Shown here: positions 9,239-21,500 of the stretch, in pieces | How the letters are laid out: every line of letters begins with the position of its first letter | Position numbering within the stretch: position 1 is the stretch's first letter | Origin: Priapulus caudatus | Taxonomy: Eukaryota > Priapulida > Priapulimorpha > Priapulimorphida > Priapulidae | DNA length: 31,531 nt | Direction of reading: 5' to 3' | NCBI RefSeq assembly: GCF_000485595.1 | Contig: NW_014577072.1 | Coordinates: 458,433 to 489,963, forward strand | Notes under the pieces: model-generated | The model's input: the letters and a program-made list of their open reading frames with translations, nothing else | Databases searched by the model: none | What the model was told of the DNA's origin: nothing | Made by a program: the position numbers and the translations under genes

Positions 9239-11996
9239 ATGGCAGGAATGAAGAGGATAACGCAAGAGACATTTGATGATGTTGTGAAAGAGAACGAGGA
9301 TGAATTCGAAATGGAACACCAGGAGGCAGTTGAAGATGCTATCAAACAGTTCACATCGCAGGTGAGAGTGATGCATGAATAGACAGCATGTTTTTTTCTT
9401 GTTATCTGGGGAGGTAAACCGACAAAGCAGGTTATATCTTATGCATTATATATCGACTGTATATCTATGTGTGCGGGCATGCATGTGTACGTGAACGAGT
9501 GTGTGTACGGGCATGCGTTTGTATGTGAACAAGTGTGTGTGTGGGCATGCATGTGTATGTGAACGATCGAGTGTGTATGCATGTTCATGCTTTTTGGCAA
9601 AGATGGGTTTAGACTATCCAGTATCCAGGTTATTCATTATTCATCTTAATACGATTTCTTAACGCACTTATTAGCTCTTGATGCTATTATTAAAAAAAAA
9701 TTTCATGATGTTATCAGGATGTTATCATAGTATCATGAGTAAATAACCACAAATTTGTGATTATGTACTTCACATAGTATCCTTCATAAAAGTAGTTAGT
9801 TGCTCTAAATATCACTGCATTAATTACCGATGTGAAATATATTACCTGTACATGCATGACCGATGTGTATATGGTGAAGTAGCTGCTAATTTGTGTGCGT
9901 GTATTTTATTTTCAAGGGAATAGACCTGACCAATATTATCACAACATTTCAAGGCAACAATGGCGGTGGTAATGACGACCATAAAAAGCCGTTGCTCAAT
10001 GCCATCAGTGAATTGTCCTCTGCTCTTTCGGCACAACCTGAAGACGAACAGCATGTCGCTAGCCTACTCAGCACTATACGCTCAAAGTGTGAGATTGATA
10101 TAGCTCATCGATGCTATGCGGGAAACAATGGTGCTTATCCTTCTCTGGTGCTCTGCTGTCAAAAATACTCGGATAATGCGGCCATATTTGAGCAGGCTTT
10201 GGAGACTGTGACAGCCCTGCTGACAGGGCAGCCCGATCTTGTCGACTCCGATTTTGTAGAATATCTCGTGAAGCAGCTACAGCTGGACAAGCATGCACCT
10301 GACGTTGTATGTCAGCTTCTTGCTGTCATCACACAGAGCTGCATAATGCACGAGGCAAACCGGCAGAAGTTTGTCAGCTCTGCATTGATACCCGCACTGT
10401 TCAACACAATGGGTGCATATGGCAGAGTGCCGATGGTAGTTCGGAGTGTGTGCATCGCAGTCAAGACTCTCACACTCGATGACGACATTAGGGTTCCATT
10501 TGGTAAAGCACATGACACCTGCAGGAGTATCGTTGAGGATGCCTGTTCACTAGATCTACTTCTAAATGCTGCTACTGGTGAGTGCAGAACCCTGTATATA
10601 AACAGTTGGATTCAAAATGCAAGATCCTCTAATCTATTATTGATGTTTACTATGTCTTCTAACCTGTACATAAATATTGTTTTCAGAACATAGACAAGAC
10701 AAAGAAACGCTTGCAGAGGTGTTAGGAACCCTTGCCATACTTGCTGTGCGAAATGAGTACTGTCAGCATATAGTGGACATGGGTGGGCTGAAACTATGCT
10801 ATAGTGTTTTGCTGGACAGCATAGATGATCAGGTATAAATGGCCTAGACTGACATAGTAACTAGCAAAATACCAAATTATTTTTTTTATTATGCAGAGTG
10901 CGGGTTCATACTGCGTGAAACTCTATGCAAATTTATCGCAATAAAAATACGTGTGCTGGTAATTAATACTAGTTTTTTTGTTCATGTTTTAAATCAGATA
11001 CTAGTGAAACAGGCAGTGAACTTAATAAAGGCAGCATCAGGAAATGACAACGTGAAGGTATTTCAACATTATAATATGATCTATCACCAACACCCTATTT
11101 ATCAATCATCTAACCAGGAACTACATATATGCAAAATTGGTTTCAGTTAGATGTATGTAAAAAGATGAAATTATATATATATATATAAGGTAAAACTAGG
11201 ATAAGGTAGGATAGGAAGGTATAACTAGGATTTGGTAATGTTTGGTATTGTTTTAACTTTTAACTACTGCATTCACTTGTTTTTTTAATGAACTAGCAGA
11301 ATTTTATAATAATATTGCTCGAATGAAGTAATACTATTAACAGGATGAGGTCGTCAAGACTGGTGGAGTGAGTCTTCTACTCCAGGTGCCCAACAGTCAT
11401 GGCGGAAGTACACAGCTCTGTGAGTGTGTATGTGCTGCACTAGCTACGCTCGCCCTACGCAACCCCGACCACGCCGACCTGATTGTCCGTGCTGGTGGTG
11501 CAGAAGTAGTAGTGCAGTGCATGAAGAACCATCCTGCGCATAATGGAGTGCAGGTCAGTTAGCCTACATGTGATATAGTGGTTTTGTACAGTTTACTAGG
11601 TTAATGAGCACAGCAGTTTTAAATTATTGTGTGATGTTGCAATGTATGCAGATTACTATAGTATGCACATCCTGAAGAAAACATGTAGGTATGGTACCCA
11701 AGTTTTTTCAGATTTAATCATTATTTTAGCATTATAATTCCATATATTTTAGTGGTTTTTTTCCTTGGCTTTGTGTTTAGAAGCAAGCGTGTATGGCCCT
11801 TCGTAACTTCGTAGCTCGTGTCAGGCAGCACAAAGAGCACATACTGGAGCTGGGAGCTGAAAGTCTGTTACGACGTGACTTGACACTACCAAGTTGTCAG
11901 GACGAGGCTAAAGCAGCCCTGCGCGATCTTGATTGCCAGGTTGTGCTCAATGAGATATGGAAGGGTACAGGAAAAGAGCTGCAACGAGATTACTGA
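9239..11996 (+). CDS. ARMC6: Armadillo repeat-containing protein 6 (ARMC6), six exons
   Basis: Coding exons are 9239-9361, 9917-10577, 10687-10832, 10998-11057, 11344-11553 and 11781-11996. All have GT-AG borders and matching phases, and they total 472 codons with the stop (471 residues; human isoforms are about 476-501). The start MAGMKRITQETFDDVVKEN matches the conserved ARMC6 amino end (RIAQETFDAAV in mammals), followed by GIDLTNII. The rest is armadillo-type helical repeat: for example ETVTALLTGQPDLVDSDFV, then LATLALRNPDHADLIVRAGG, and a carboxyl end AKAALRDLDCQVVLNEIWKG that is diagnostic for the family. The molecular role of ARMC6 is poorly defined; armadillo folds act as protein-binding scaffolds. 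An in-frame ATG at 9137 would add 34 residues; I prefer 9239 because homology begins there. An acceptor-like TTTCAG at 9215 suggests a spliced leader exon upstream. Confidence 0.93.
9469..9590. repeat. Short GT-rich tandem repeat in ARMC6 intron 1
   Basis: Three imperfect copies of a 32-38 bp unit contain GGGCATGCATGTGTATGTG and GAACGAGT, and a fourth is partial. It lies about 110 bases after the donor at 9362. It looks like an ordinary minisatellite. Confidence 0.7.
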
Positions 11997-12171
11997 GTGG
12001 CAGAGTTGCAACAGTGACGTCTAGCAAGGGAGAGTTACAGCAGTGACATCTAGCAATGGGGAGACAAACTTGCAGGAGTCACATGTAACGAACTTCTATA
12101 GGTACACAATCTAATTGAAAGTCGTACGAATTCATAAATGATAAATTCTGCTTTTTAAAATTAGCTTTGAT

Positions 12172-12177
12172 AATAAA
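12172..12177 (+). promoter_or_regulatory. ARMC6: Likely ARMC6 polyadenylation signal
   Basis: AATAAA is located about 175 bases after the ARMC6 stop codon, followed by TGTATGCTTT-like GT-rich sequence. This gives a short 3' untranslated region typical of compact genes. Confidence 0.5.
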
Positions 12178-15093
12178 AAATACGTGTATGCTTTATATGG
12201 ATTATTAATTGGATATTCACATATTCTGCACAAAGCTAATAAGGTTCTCCTATATTGTTGATGCAAATTCAATGTGCAATTTAAGACTGGTGTGAATTTG
12301 AATTATTCCATGAATGTCCTGGTATTTAGTCACCCGTGTCATCGAATTTTCTTATGCCACCATGTTGTATTATTCCTTGTAACACATGGAAAAAGACAAT
12401 GATAGTAGACCTTTATGAAATATGAATTAAATGCAAAAACCTATCAACAAACATTAAGTTTTGTAGTGATTTGTGTATTTTTTATTTTAGCCATTTTCGT
12501 CAGGCAAATCAATACTACACTATGGATATACTTATCTTTGATAGTTGTTGTTTAAAGAAGACGGTGAACTAAAATACCAACAAAAGTTTCGAAATAATAA
12601 AACAAAAATTGCATATAGAACTGAACATTTTTTCATCAACTACTTTTCCAGATAACAAAATATTAAAATACATATGAACAGTCCTCTGGTAGAACAATTG
12701 TGACAATATGCCATTTATTGCAGATATCTGAAACCATAAAAATGCCACAATTGAATTTAATCCTAAGAATCCTTTTTACATTAATGCTTGTTTTAATGTT
12801 GCTGAACCTATCTCAGGAAGTACACAAAATTATGAACATGACATGATTGCAAAATGTTACAACTAGTGCTGTATATACATGAGAGATTGGCCATTTTCAG
12901 ATGCTCAAACATCGTCATGCTTTGCCACCATCCTCCTAATATCAACATCAACCATTTCTTTATATTCGCAAAACTTATACAAGGGTGGCAGGGCCTTATA
13001 GCCAAATCTCAACCGATTCTAAATGTATGAAATGTGACGAAATAGTTCAAATGCTGGATGTTGCTGCGAACTGAGTTCACAGCTAATGTTATAATTTAAA
13101 TTGTACAATATACACATCTGCAAAATAAAATCCCAATTAGTTCCATAATGAGACAAAATATCATTCATGTACAATTACATGTAGATCATACATATCATAC
13201 ATGCAGATTGATGTTTCTAAATATCAAACAGTGGCAAATATTTCATTTGCAGTTGGCCATTGCTGTTTTACCCAACCCTTCCGTGAACTACATACTGTAA
13301 TCTCAACTGGTTCCACAAAGTGTACAAGTTTGTTACAATCCAATGAAAATCAGATATTGAAACTGAGATTATTTCCACACATGTTTTACAAACCTAGTGA
13401 TACAGGTTTGATGCATTTTAATGCACTACAGTGTTTAATACTAAAAAAACAAAATACTATAACTCATAGTGCACTCTCTCTCTCTCTCTCCCGCTCTTGC
13501 TTGCTCTCTTACTCTCGCACTCTCTCTCTCTCTCTCTCTTCTCATCTTCTTATCCACATATACAAGCACACATGCAAGAAAGGCATGTGTATAGAAAGGC
13601 ATAATTACACCTTTCAAAATGTATATTACTATGATACATGTAGTAGAATCTAGCTATTGCTTTAACAGGTCAGTAGATTTTATCACTGCATTAATGTTCA
13701 GTTCTGGAAGGGTAAAAGAAAAGCTACAATTTTGTATAAAACGTGTTCGTGTGAATGCAAATGTCAACCAGCTGATATTCATTTACATCAAAAAAATAAT
13801 GCTAATATCGGGGCCAAGCACCACAAGCACCACAAGCAGTAGTGAGGTGGCCAGTACAGATGATCACAAAAATAATAACCACAGTTTCACCCATGTTTAG
13901 TCCATATAGAGAAACAAAACCTGAGTGAAATATAACTTGTTGCTAACAATGAACCCATTATACTTTAAAGTACCCCTTACGATTAACGTCAATGAATAAG
14001 AATCAATGATAGTTGGCTTCTTCATATACATGTCTACAGAACTTTTAGTGAGAAACTGAGATTCTTTAAAAATACTCTTTTCTGCAAAATATAGCATTTA
14101 GGATTCTCACAATAGAGTTCTATGCAGCCACCCCATTGGACACCAGCTGTTCGTTAAGTATATTCACCATTTCCCTTTACTTGTCTGTTGAAATATACTA
14201 GCAGACGGCATCTTGTTCTTATAGAGTGTGGAAAAACTTCCCATCACGGGTTGATGTTAGTAAGGGCATACAGTCGTAAAAATCTGCTTCAAATAAATTA
14301 TGCAATTGAAGAACTGCCAAAAACTGGACCGAGCCAGATTCCTGGAGTGGGTTCTACTGATGTGGATTTAAACCCCTTGAGTCCAGTATAAAATAAAGTA
14401 ACCGAAAAAAAGGGTCATTAGACTACATTAATTACTTTAATTTTTCAAGTATTCCCATTTCAAACAGTAATGAACAACAGAACATTGCATATTTAGATAC
14501 AGATGACAATTGGCATTCATGCATTTGGAATTTCCATTGTCATCACACACCGATACCATCCAATGTTATTCGTGGGGTAGGGTGTATAAAACTAACAACG
14601 AACATGTCTAGATATTATTAACACTGTAGGTGGTTACAAAACATCGCAAGGCATTTTAGATTTGATGTCAGGCAATGGCTAAGGCGGGTTAAGCAAACCT
14701 CGACTATTATGCATGGGCACTGTTTTTCTCTTTCAGTTGTAAATATTGTGGAAAAATGATGAACATGAATGTATGATGAACATGAATGTAGTATTGTTTA
14801 ACGGTCATTTAACCTGCATATTCACAAGCACCATTAACAGATTAAACAAAATGATAGGCAAGAATTTGCCAACCATATAAATGTATATATCTTCATATAA
14901 ATGTTAACCAATAAATGACTAATCAGCAATGCAATACTTTTGCGGTTTGGCTTCAAAGTATGGGTAAGCTAGCTGAGAGCAGCTATTATATAACAATCAC
15001 CCCTAGGTTGGACTGCTTTGTTTGGAATGCCACAAACTACATATTGAATCTAATTTAGGTGGGCACGCAGACGGCTAAATGTCTATGCGAGTA
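12178..15093. other. Gene-free convergent spacer between ARMC6 and CERT
   Basis: This is AT-rich sequence with short open frames (the longest is 150 codons at 13201-13653, running through a CT microsatellite), none recognisable as protein. It may contain extended 3' untranslated sequence of either gene. Apart from the CT tract I see no repeat or structured element that stands out. Confidence 0.5.
13472..13550. repeat. (CT)n microsatellite
   Basis: Two CT runs are separated by CCGCTCTTGCTTGCTC-like interruptions. The strand is purely pyrimidine-rich. No gene context is seen. Confidence 0.85.
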
Positions 15094-15099
15094 TTTATT
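15094..15099 (-). promoter_or_regulatory. CERT1: Possible CERT polyadenylation signal
   Basis: TTTATT on the plus strand is AATAAA on the minus strand, about 445 bases beyond the CERT stop. It is the nearest clear hexamer I found in that direction. This is a weak call without transcript data. Confidence 0.35.
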
Positions 15100-15544
15100 G
15101 AACATGATCAATTATATGTGATAGGCGCACGAGTAGAAGTGGTCTGTGAAGTAACAACAGGAATGTGAGCGAGCGACACTGGTAAAGCATGAGTACTAAG
15201 CAGGGACTACTGCAGCTGCACGTGTGATAGCTACTCAATGACCTATCGTGTTGAATTTATATGGTGAACCAGGGGGCAATATTAAGAGCAGAGCAGTCGA
15301 AGCATTTGGGGCTCTAACCATTTACCCAGCTGATATGCATCGTGGAAATATCGCATGTTCCTTTAATTGCAGAGGTTTGACGAAAGAATCTTTGAAATCT
15401 GCCTGTGTTCCAGCTGCCAAGATTAGCTGAAGTGCTCAGTAATTGTAATTTTGATGATTCCACACTAGTGGTTAGAAACTGGAGCTTATGCATGGTTCAG
15501 TGATAATTGTAACTACAGAGTAAAGGGTGCCAAACTCATAATCC

Positions 15545-18500
15545 TTAGAACATGATTGGCTTGTCCTTGGTCTGGTCCTTGACATACTGTGTGAAACGCT
15601 TGACAAACCTCGGGTACTCACGCTTGTATATGGTTCTGAGTACAGATACTGGAGCCCAGCCTCCTGGATTCACTGCAACAGAGATTGAACACTGAATTAG
15701 TTCAATCGCATTCGGGGAAAAGGAGGCCATTTGTGGCTCTAGAATAGGTGAGTCCACCAAAGTCTACCGAAGTATATCTTCAGTAAATTAAACGTGTTAT
15801 TATCATTGGTAAAATTCGGACACAATTGGCATCAGAGTTCTCCCCAGGCCTTTAATCCAAGTCGGGTCTGACATGATTTCAAAGCTTTAGCTATTTTGCA
15901 ACGTCCCATAAATCTTCCGACATGCCTTGATTTCCAGCTGTGCTTCCACAGCTTGATGTACCCATCTCCGAACTGATCGAGTTTGTGTGTGTATTGGGGC
16001 TGCTTATGACACGAATAGTTGACTACAATTGGTGCAACCCCCTCCCGGCCTTCTCCCATCTGCCCATAAATGCCATATCTTCTGACATTCGTAGAGAGAA
16101 CCCTGGATGTGCCCGTATTCCAGGATTTTACAAGGCCAAACATAATACAAGCCCATTTTCTAGGAATTCCAAGGCCCATAACCTATTTTATAGAGCTCTC
16201 CACATCTGTAAAATATCGTTGTAAAATTCCAGGACTTCTGGTTTCCCAAGACCTGTATTAACAATGTATTAGGTGATGTCTATGTGCTCCTACATGTGTA
16301 TGTAATTAATCAATAAAAGAACAAAAGGATTCTGATTGTGAGCATGAGTGAATGTTCTTTTACATGATTGTTAAACATGACACAAATGCATCCTGCCTAT
16401 AATGTGACTTGCCTGTCGGTCAAGCACTTACCTTGCGATGTATAGGTCAACTTGGTTGTAATGTGGTCACGTGTAATCTGTTCATGCTCACCAGGAGGAT
16501 CCATAACTGTCTGACAGATCAATGCTACGTTGAGAAGCATGCGAATGCACTTGGTCGGCTGCACAGATAAAACAAATTCAGTCACACAGGGCATATTACT
16601 GGGGTAACTGGGACATTACTACACACCGCAGCTTCCACACAGTTACAAAAGATCCATGATGCGCGGCAACATTACAAATGCCCGCTGTGCAGGCGGCGCA
16701 CTCTGCACTCACCGGCGCCTCTGGGTGTTCGGTCGAGTAGTTTGCCACCACCCAGATGGGCTGGCTCTCAGAGTCCGAGTCGTCATGGATCTGCCGGATA
16801 TGAGACCAGAAGCAGGCATCACGTGCCGTCGTTGGCCAGAGGCGCTTGTGATGCTGATACTCGACCAGTGTATCAGCTGCTAGTGTCTCGATGACCTTGG
16901 AGTTTTCTAAAGATGCTGTGCACAAGGTATAATATGTTACAGATGTTGTGAACGAGGTATAATATGTTAGAGATGTGAACAAGGTATTATACGTTAGATA
17001 TGTTGTGAACAAGGTACAATACGTTAGCTATGTGGTGAACAAGGTACAATACGTTAGATATGTGGTAAACAAGGTATTATACGTTAGATATGTTGTGAAC
17101 AAGGTACAATAAGTTAGAGATGTTATGCACAAGGTATAATACGTTAGGGATGGTGCGTACAAGGTACAATGCATTAGAGGTGTTGCGCACAAGGTACAAA
17201 GCATTTGTTAAAGTGACAGAACTATGCACAGCTCTTTCTATCGAATTTCGTCCTTTGCCACCTCACTGTGTTCACCATGGATCAGTAATTACTAATACTA
17301 ACAAGAGCCGCAGAACGTCTGGGCTCATCTGAGGTCTGTTGCTACGGTTATAAACGTAACATTTAAGTCGTGCGTAGTGACACCTTTGTTAGGCGCAGAT
17401 ATGCAGATACGCAGTCGTACACATCATTTCAGCAACGTTCTGCATTCTGCATACCTCCCCAATCCCATTGGTTGATACAAATCGCGTGCCTGAAACACCT
17501 GTTTTATGGTGCATTGTGACCCTAACCCAAACCCTATTAAAAAAAAAAAAAAAATAATTGTTGTAAAAATTATTTGTTGTTATTAAATTGTTGTAAATAA
17601 ATCATGTAAATATTTGCGTTTATTGGAAAAAAATAGTTAAATGGATAAAGATAGAAAAATACAGAAAACAGGTAAATAATAAAATATCAGATGGGATTCG
17701 ATCCAACGACCTTTGAGCAGTGACGCCTGTGCTGTACGCGTTCGGCTATTCAGGCTTATTGGGTTTCTAGATTATGGATGTGCCATAAATATGACAACAC
17801 TGACGTCATTGAGGCAGTTCACGAATCCATGTTTAACCCTCCTCTTGAGGGTCAAAGGGTTATCAGACACTTACTCTTCGCACGTCAGTGAAAAGCACAT
17901 TTCATGGTCCTTTCAATAAAGTGATAAAAATAGTAGGTCAGCGCTGAAACAAAAAAGTTTTTCACTCTGTCCATTAGGCCATGTCCTCAGAAAATGTCTG
18001 ATATCTGACCTTTCCCCCACTGCCCTTTGAGCTGTGACCTCCAATTTCGCACTGGTGATGGGTTTCCTGCCCATTACATTATACACCGAATATTAAGAGC
18101 ATAGGTCAACCTGATAAGATTTGTGCCGCAATTCCGTATTTCCTCCTATACCTCAAGTTAAGGGGGAAATATTCCCCCTCCGTTTACACATATTGACCTT
18201 TGACCCTTGCCCCCCCAAATTTGTCATCCTGAGTCCTTTTCACGATCCCCCCCCCCAACGTCCCGAATATCGTGACCGTACGTCGAGCGGTTAAGAACTG
18301 TTGACGGTTGCACGGACGCACGATCATGCGATTCTACAAGCTGCATCTGACTACGTCAGATGAGCTAAAAATGATTAAACTGTCGCTTAAACTGTTTCAT
18401 TGATTTTTACTGTTTGTTCGTATCAGGGATGAACTAACTGTGCGACTAGTTGTGAATACTGTGCATCGTTCACTGACAATAGATGAATGTTAGTTATAGG

Positions 18501-21500
18501 TGAATGGTACACTTACTATCCCAGTCTTTTCTTACACCCATGTCGAAGAAATAGTGACAAAGTTCATGAGCTGTGACACCCTTCACAACATGCATGGCCC
18601 TCAGAGGGTCTAGAACTAGCCCATTTTCCTCCAGCTCCATGCGATACAACTGAAACATATGACAAATTACTTACAGATACTACGTATCTCTACATTAAGG
18701 ACAAAAAAGGCACAATGCCTAAATAATGGCCAGTACAATATTGGTCAATAGAACATTATTGCAATACAGTGCCAGTATAAAAGCTACCTGCACCACTTTG
18801 AAGCACATGACATTAAATCATGTTAACTAGTTCCTATACAAACCCACCTTCATATCTCCTTCTTCAGCAAAGAGCTCCCAGTCTCCTTTGTGATTACCAA
18901 AGTCTGCCCTCATCAACCGTATATGCTCTGCTACACGTTCCTCAATCTAAAAAAAAATATAACTTAAAATAACACTTATTTATAGCTGACAATAATGCGA
19001 CTCTTATTACGCCGACATAACAAAAAAATATTAGAATGCAACATAAACTACATTATTTGCAAAACTACAACAAATAGTTCACATGTACTGACCTCTACAG
19101 ACAGCCTGTGCTCTGCAGGGTATGGCAATGATGTTGACTTCACTACAACCTGATGGTTCTCTCTTGACCACTGCCTCTGTAGCTACAGAGAGCCGAACAA
19201 GTCATTAGCAATGCATTACAGTATTACACTCCAGCATTGCAACCGCTACACTAGCACTCAGTATCGTAAAATGTCACACCTTGCAGCATCATTGGATGGT
19301 GAACTTACAGCAAAAGAAGATGAATATAATATATATATATATATACAGTGAAACCCCGATTTTACGCGAATTCGGATATAACACGATGAGTCGTTGGACC
19401 CCCTTTTTTTGCTCTTATATAGCCACGTATATATATAACCCCAATTTAGTGCGACCCCGCTTGTTTCGCGATGACATTTTATGGACCCCAACCATCGCGT
19501 TATAACGGGGCTACACTGTATATATATATATATATATATAATATATATTACACAATAAAAGTTATCATAAGCATGGGTTCACTTTCACCTGTTCATCTTC
19601 CTTATCTAGCTTGTCAAGAGCAGCATCAACTGCATCAAAGAACTCGTCTTCAGCAAGTGCACTGTATGGTCCCTCCTGTATGTGCACAACCAAGAAACAT
19701 ACATGAACGTGCAATAATAAAGGCAGTGGTTATGATATGACTGAGTATAATTCGAATGACATAATTCGAATGACTGAGCGTATGTCATCCTGACTGCAAC
19801 TGCAAGTGCTCAATTTCTCTTGAAGAATAAAACGTTCACACAGGATTGTGGAAAACATGTAAATACACTACACTGCAGCTAGGCTGTACATGCCTACAAA
19901 CACACACACACTAATACCTCAAAATCTGGCCCACCGCGAACGATGGGCTTTGTCTGTTTTTCTGCTTTCAGTTTTTCGCAGGCCCGTCTGTACAGCTCTT
20001 CAACCTTTTTCCTCCTGTCTAGCTCCTGCCAGATACATTCGTTTACACATCAGGTTACCCATTTGCCTTTGTAAGTTTTTGTATTAATACCAGTGTTTAA
20101 AAACCTCACGCTAAGAACACAAGCATTCAAGTCATCATAGAGGAGTAGATGCACTTACATATAATAACAAGTCACTAAGAATAAGGCAATACTTTTCATT
20201 TGATATGCTGTTGATAAGTAACATCATCATTGTTATTACTATTATCATTATTATTATAACAATAACCATATTATTATGTCACATGCACTTGCAAAGGCAT
20301 TGTTGATGAAGTAATATAAAGTGATCTGATTACTATAAATCGAGTTTGCTAAAAATATAATATTTTTCTTCCTAGTTTAAAATCGCATGCAATCGACACA
20401 CGCACCTTCTCAAGGCGCTTCTTCCAGCTGTCTTCTCTCTGTGTGAGCAACTCTATGCAGTGAGATAGTGTTGCTATTATTCCGGCTGTCGTTGCTTTAA
20501 ATGTGATTGCTTCACCCTTGAAGTCTATAGAGTGTGCTGCATGCACGGCAAGTGTTTCCTGTGAGCATGGCGAATCTGTGCAGAACCAGAGAGCTCACTG
20601 GAGGATGTAGCGAACAATAAACGAACCGCGTATTCATTCACGGGAACCGAGAGAAACCTGCTCGAGTTTTCCTCTCGCACTTCTTACCTCGTCAGCAGGT
20701 CATCTTAAATGTGATGCTGATAGCCATTCTATAACACTTATCAAATCAGTTTTGATCATTTTCGAGAATATATTAGCAGTGTCCAATATAATCAAAACGC
20801 ACAACAATAGATACTCGTATTACGTTCTAGAGTAGAGGGTAAGCATCACCACTAATCCTTTGTCAAAACTAATATAAATGCAGGTGTAGTTGGCATTACC
20901 CTTGCGGAAGCGGGGAAGAAGGTGATCAGTGTTGACAGGCATGCCATACTCCTCGTCTATGTCATCAATTTCTCCGTCGCGATCGGGACCTAAATCACAC
21001 AGTGTAAATAATAGATGACTCCGCACAAAGAATTTTCATACAGTACACAATCTATTATCCGAAATTCTGAAAACCGAAAGTTTTTTCGTGGAGGTCGTCT
21101 GCACACCAAAGCTCCCGTTTGGCTGCACAAGGCTCTCTGCAGAAATGTTAATTGTGTTTGGCTTTACTCATACATATTGTACCGTACCAGTACAGCACTT
21201 GCCCTCTTGAAAACTTGGGTTTTAGTACTAGCTACTTTCAGGATATACGGTACGTATATCTATAGTCTATACTGTACTACAATTCCGAAATCAGAAAAAT
21301 TCCGAACTCCGAAAATGTGTCTGGTCCCAAGGGTCTCGGATAATAGATGGTGTACTGTGGCATGATTTAGATATTCAGAAGCATGCTTAATGGATATAGG
21401 GTAGACACCGGCATAGTGGGCGACAACACACGCTTAATATAGTCAGATAAATGTTTGACGAGGGCAGGTGCGCAAAGCAGTAGACTAGTTATTTTTACTT

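Noticed and set aside
13201-13653. 150-codon frame after ARMC6
   Set aside because: It owes much of its length to the CT microsatellite (Ser/Leu run) and has no similarity that I recognise.
15832-16179. 115-codon minus-strand frame inside a CERT intron
   Set aside because: It has no similarity I recognise, and the flanking CERT exons splice in frame without it. It may be an old repeat.
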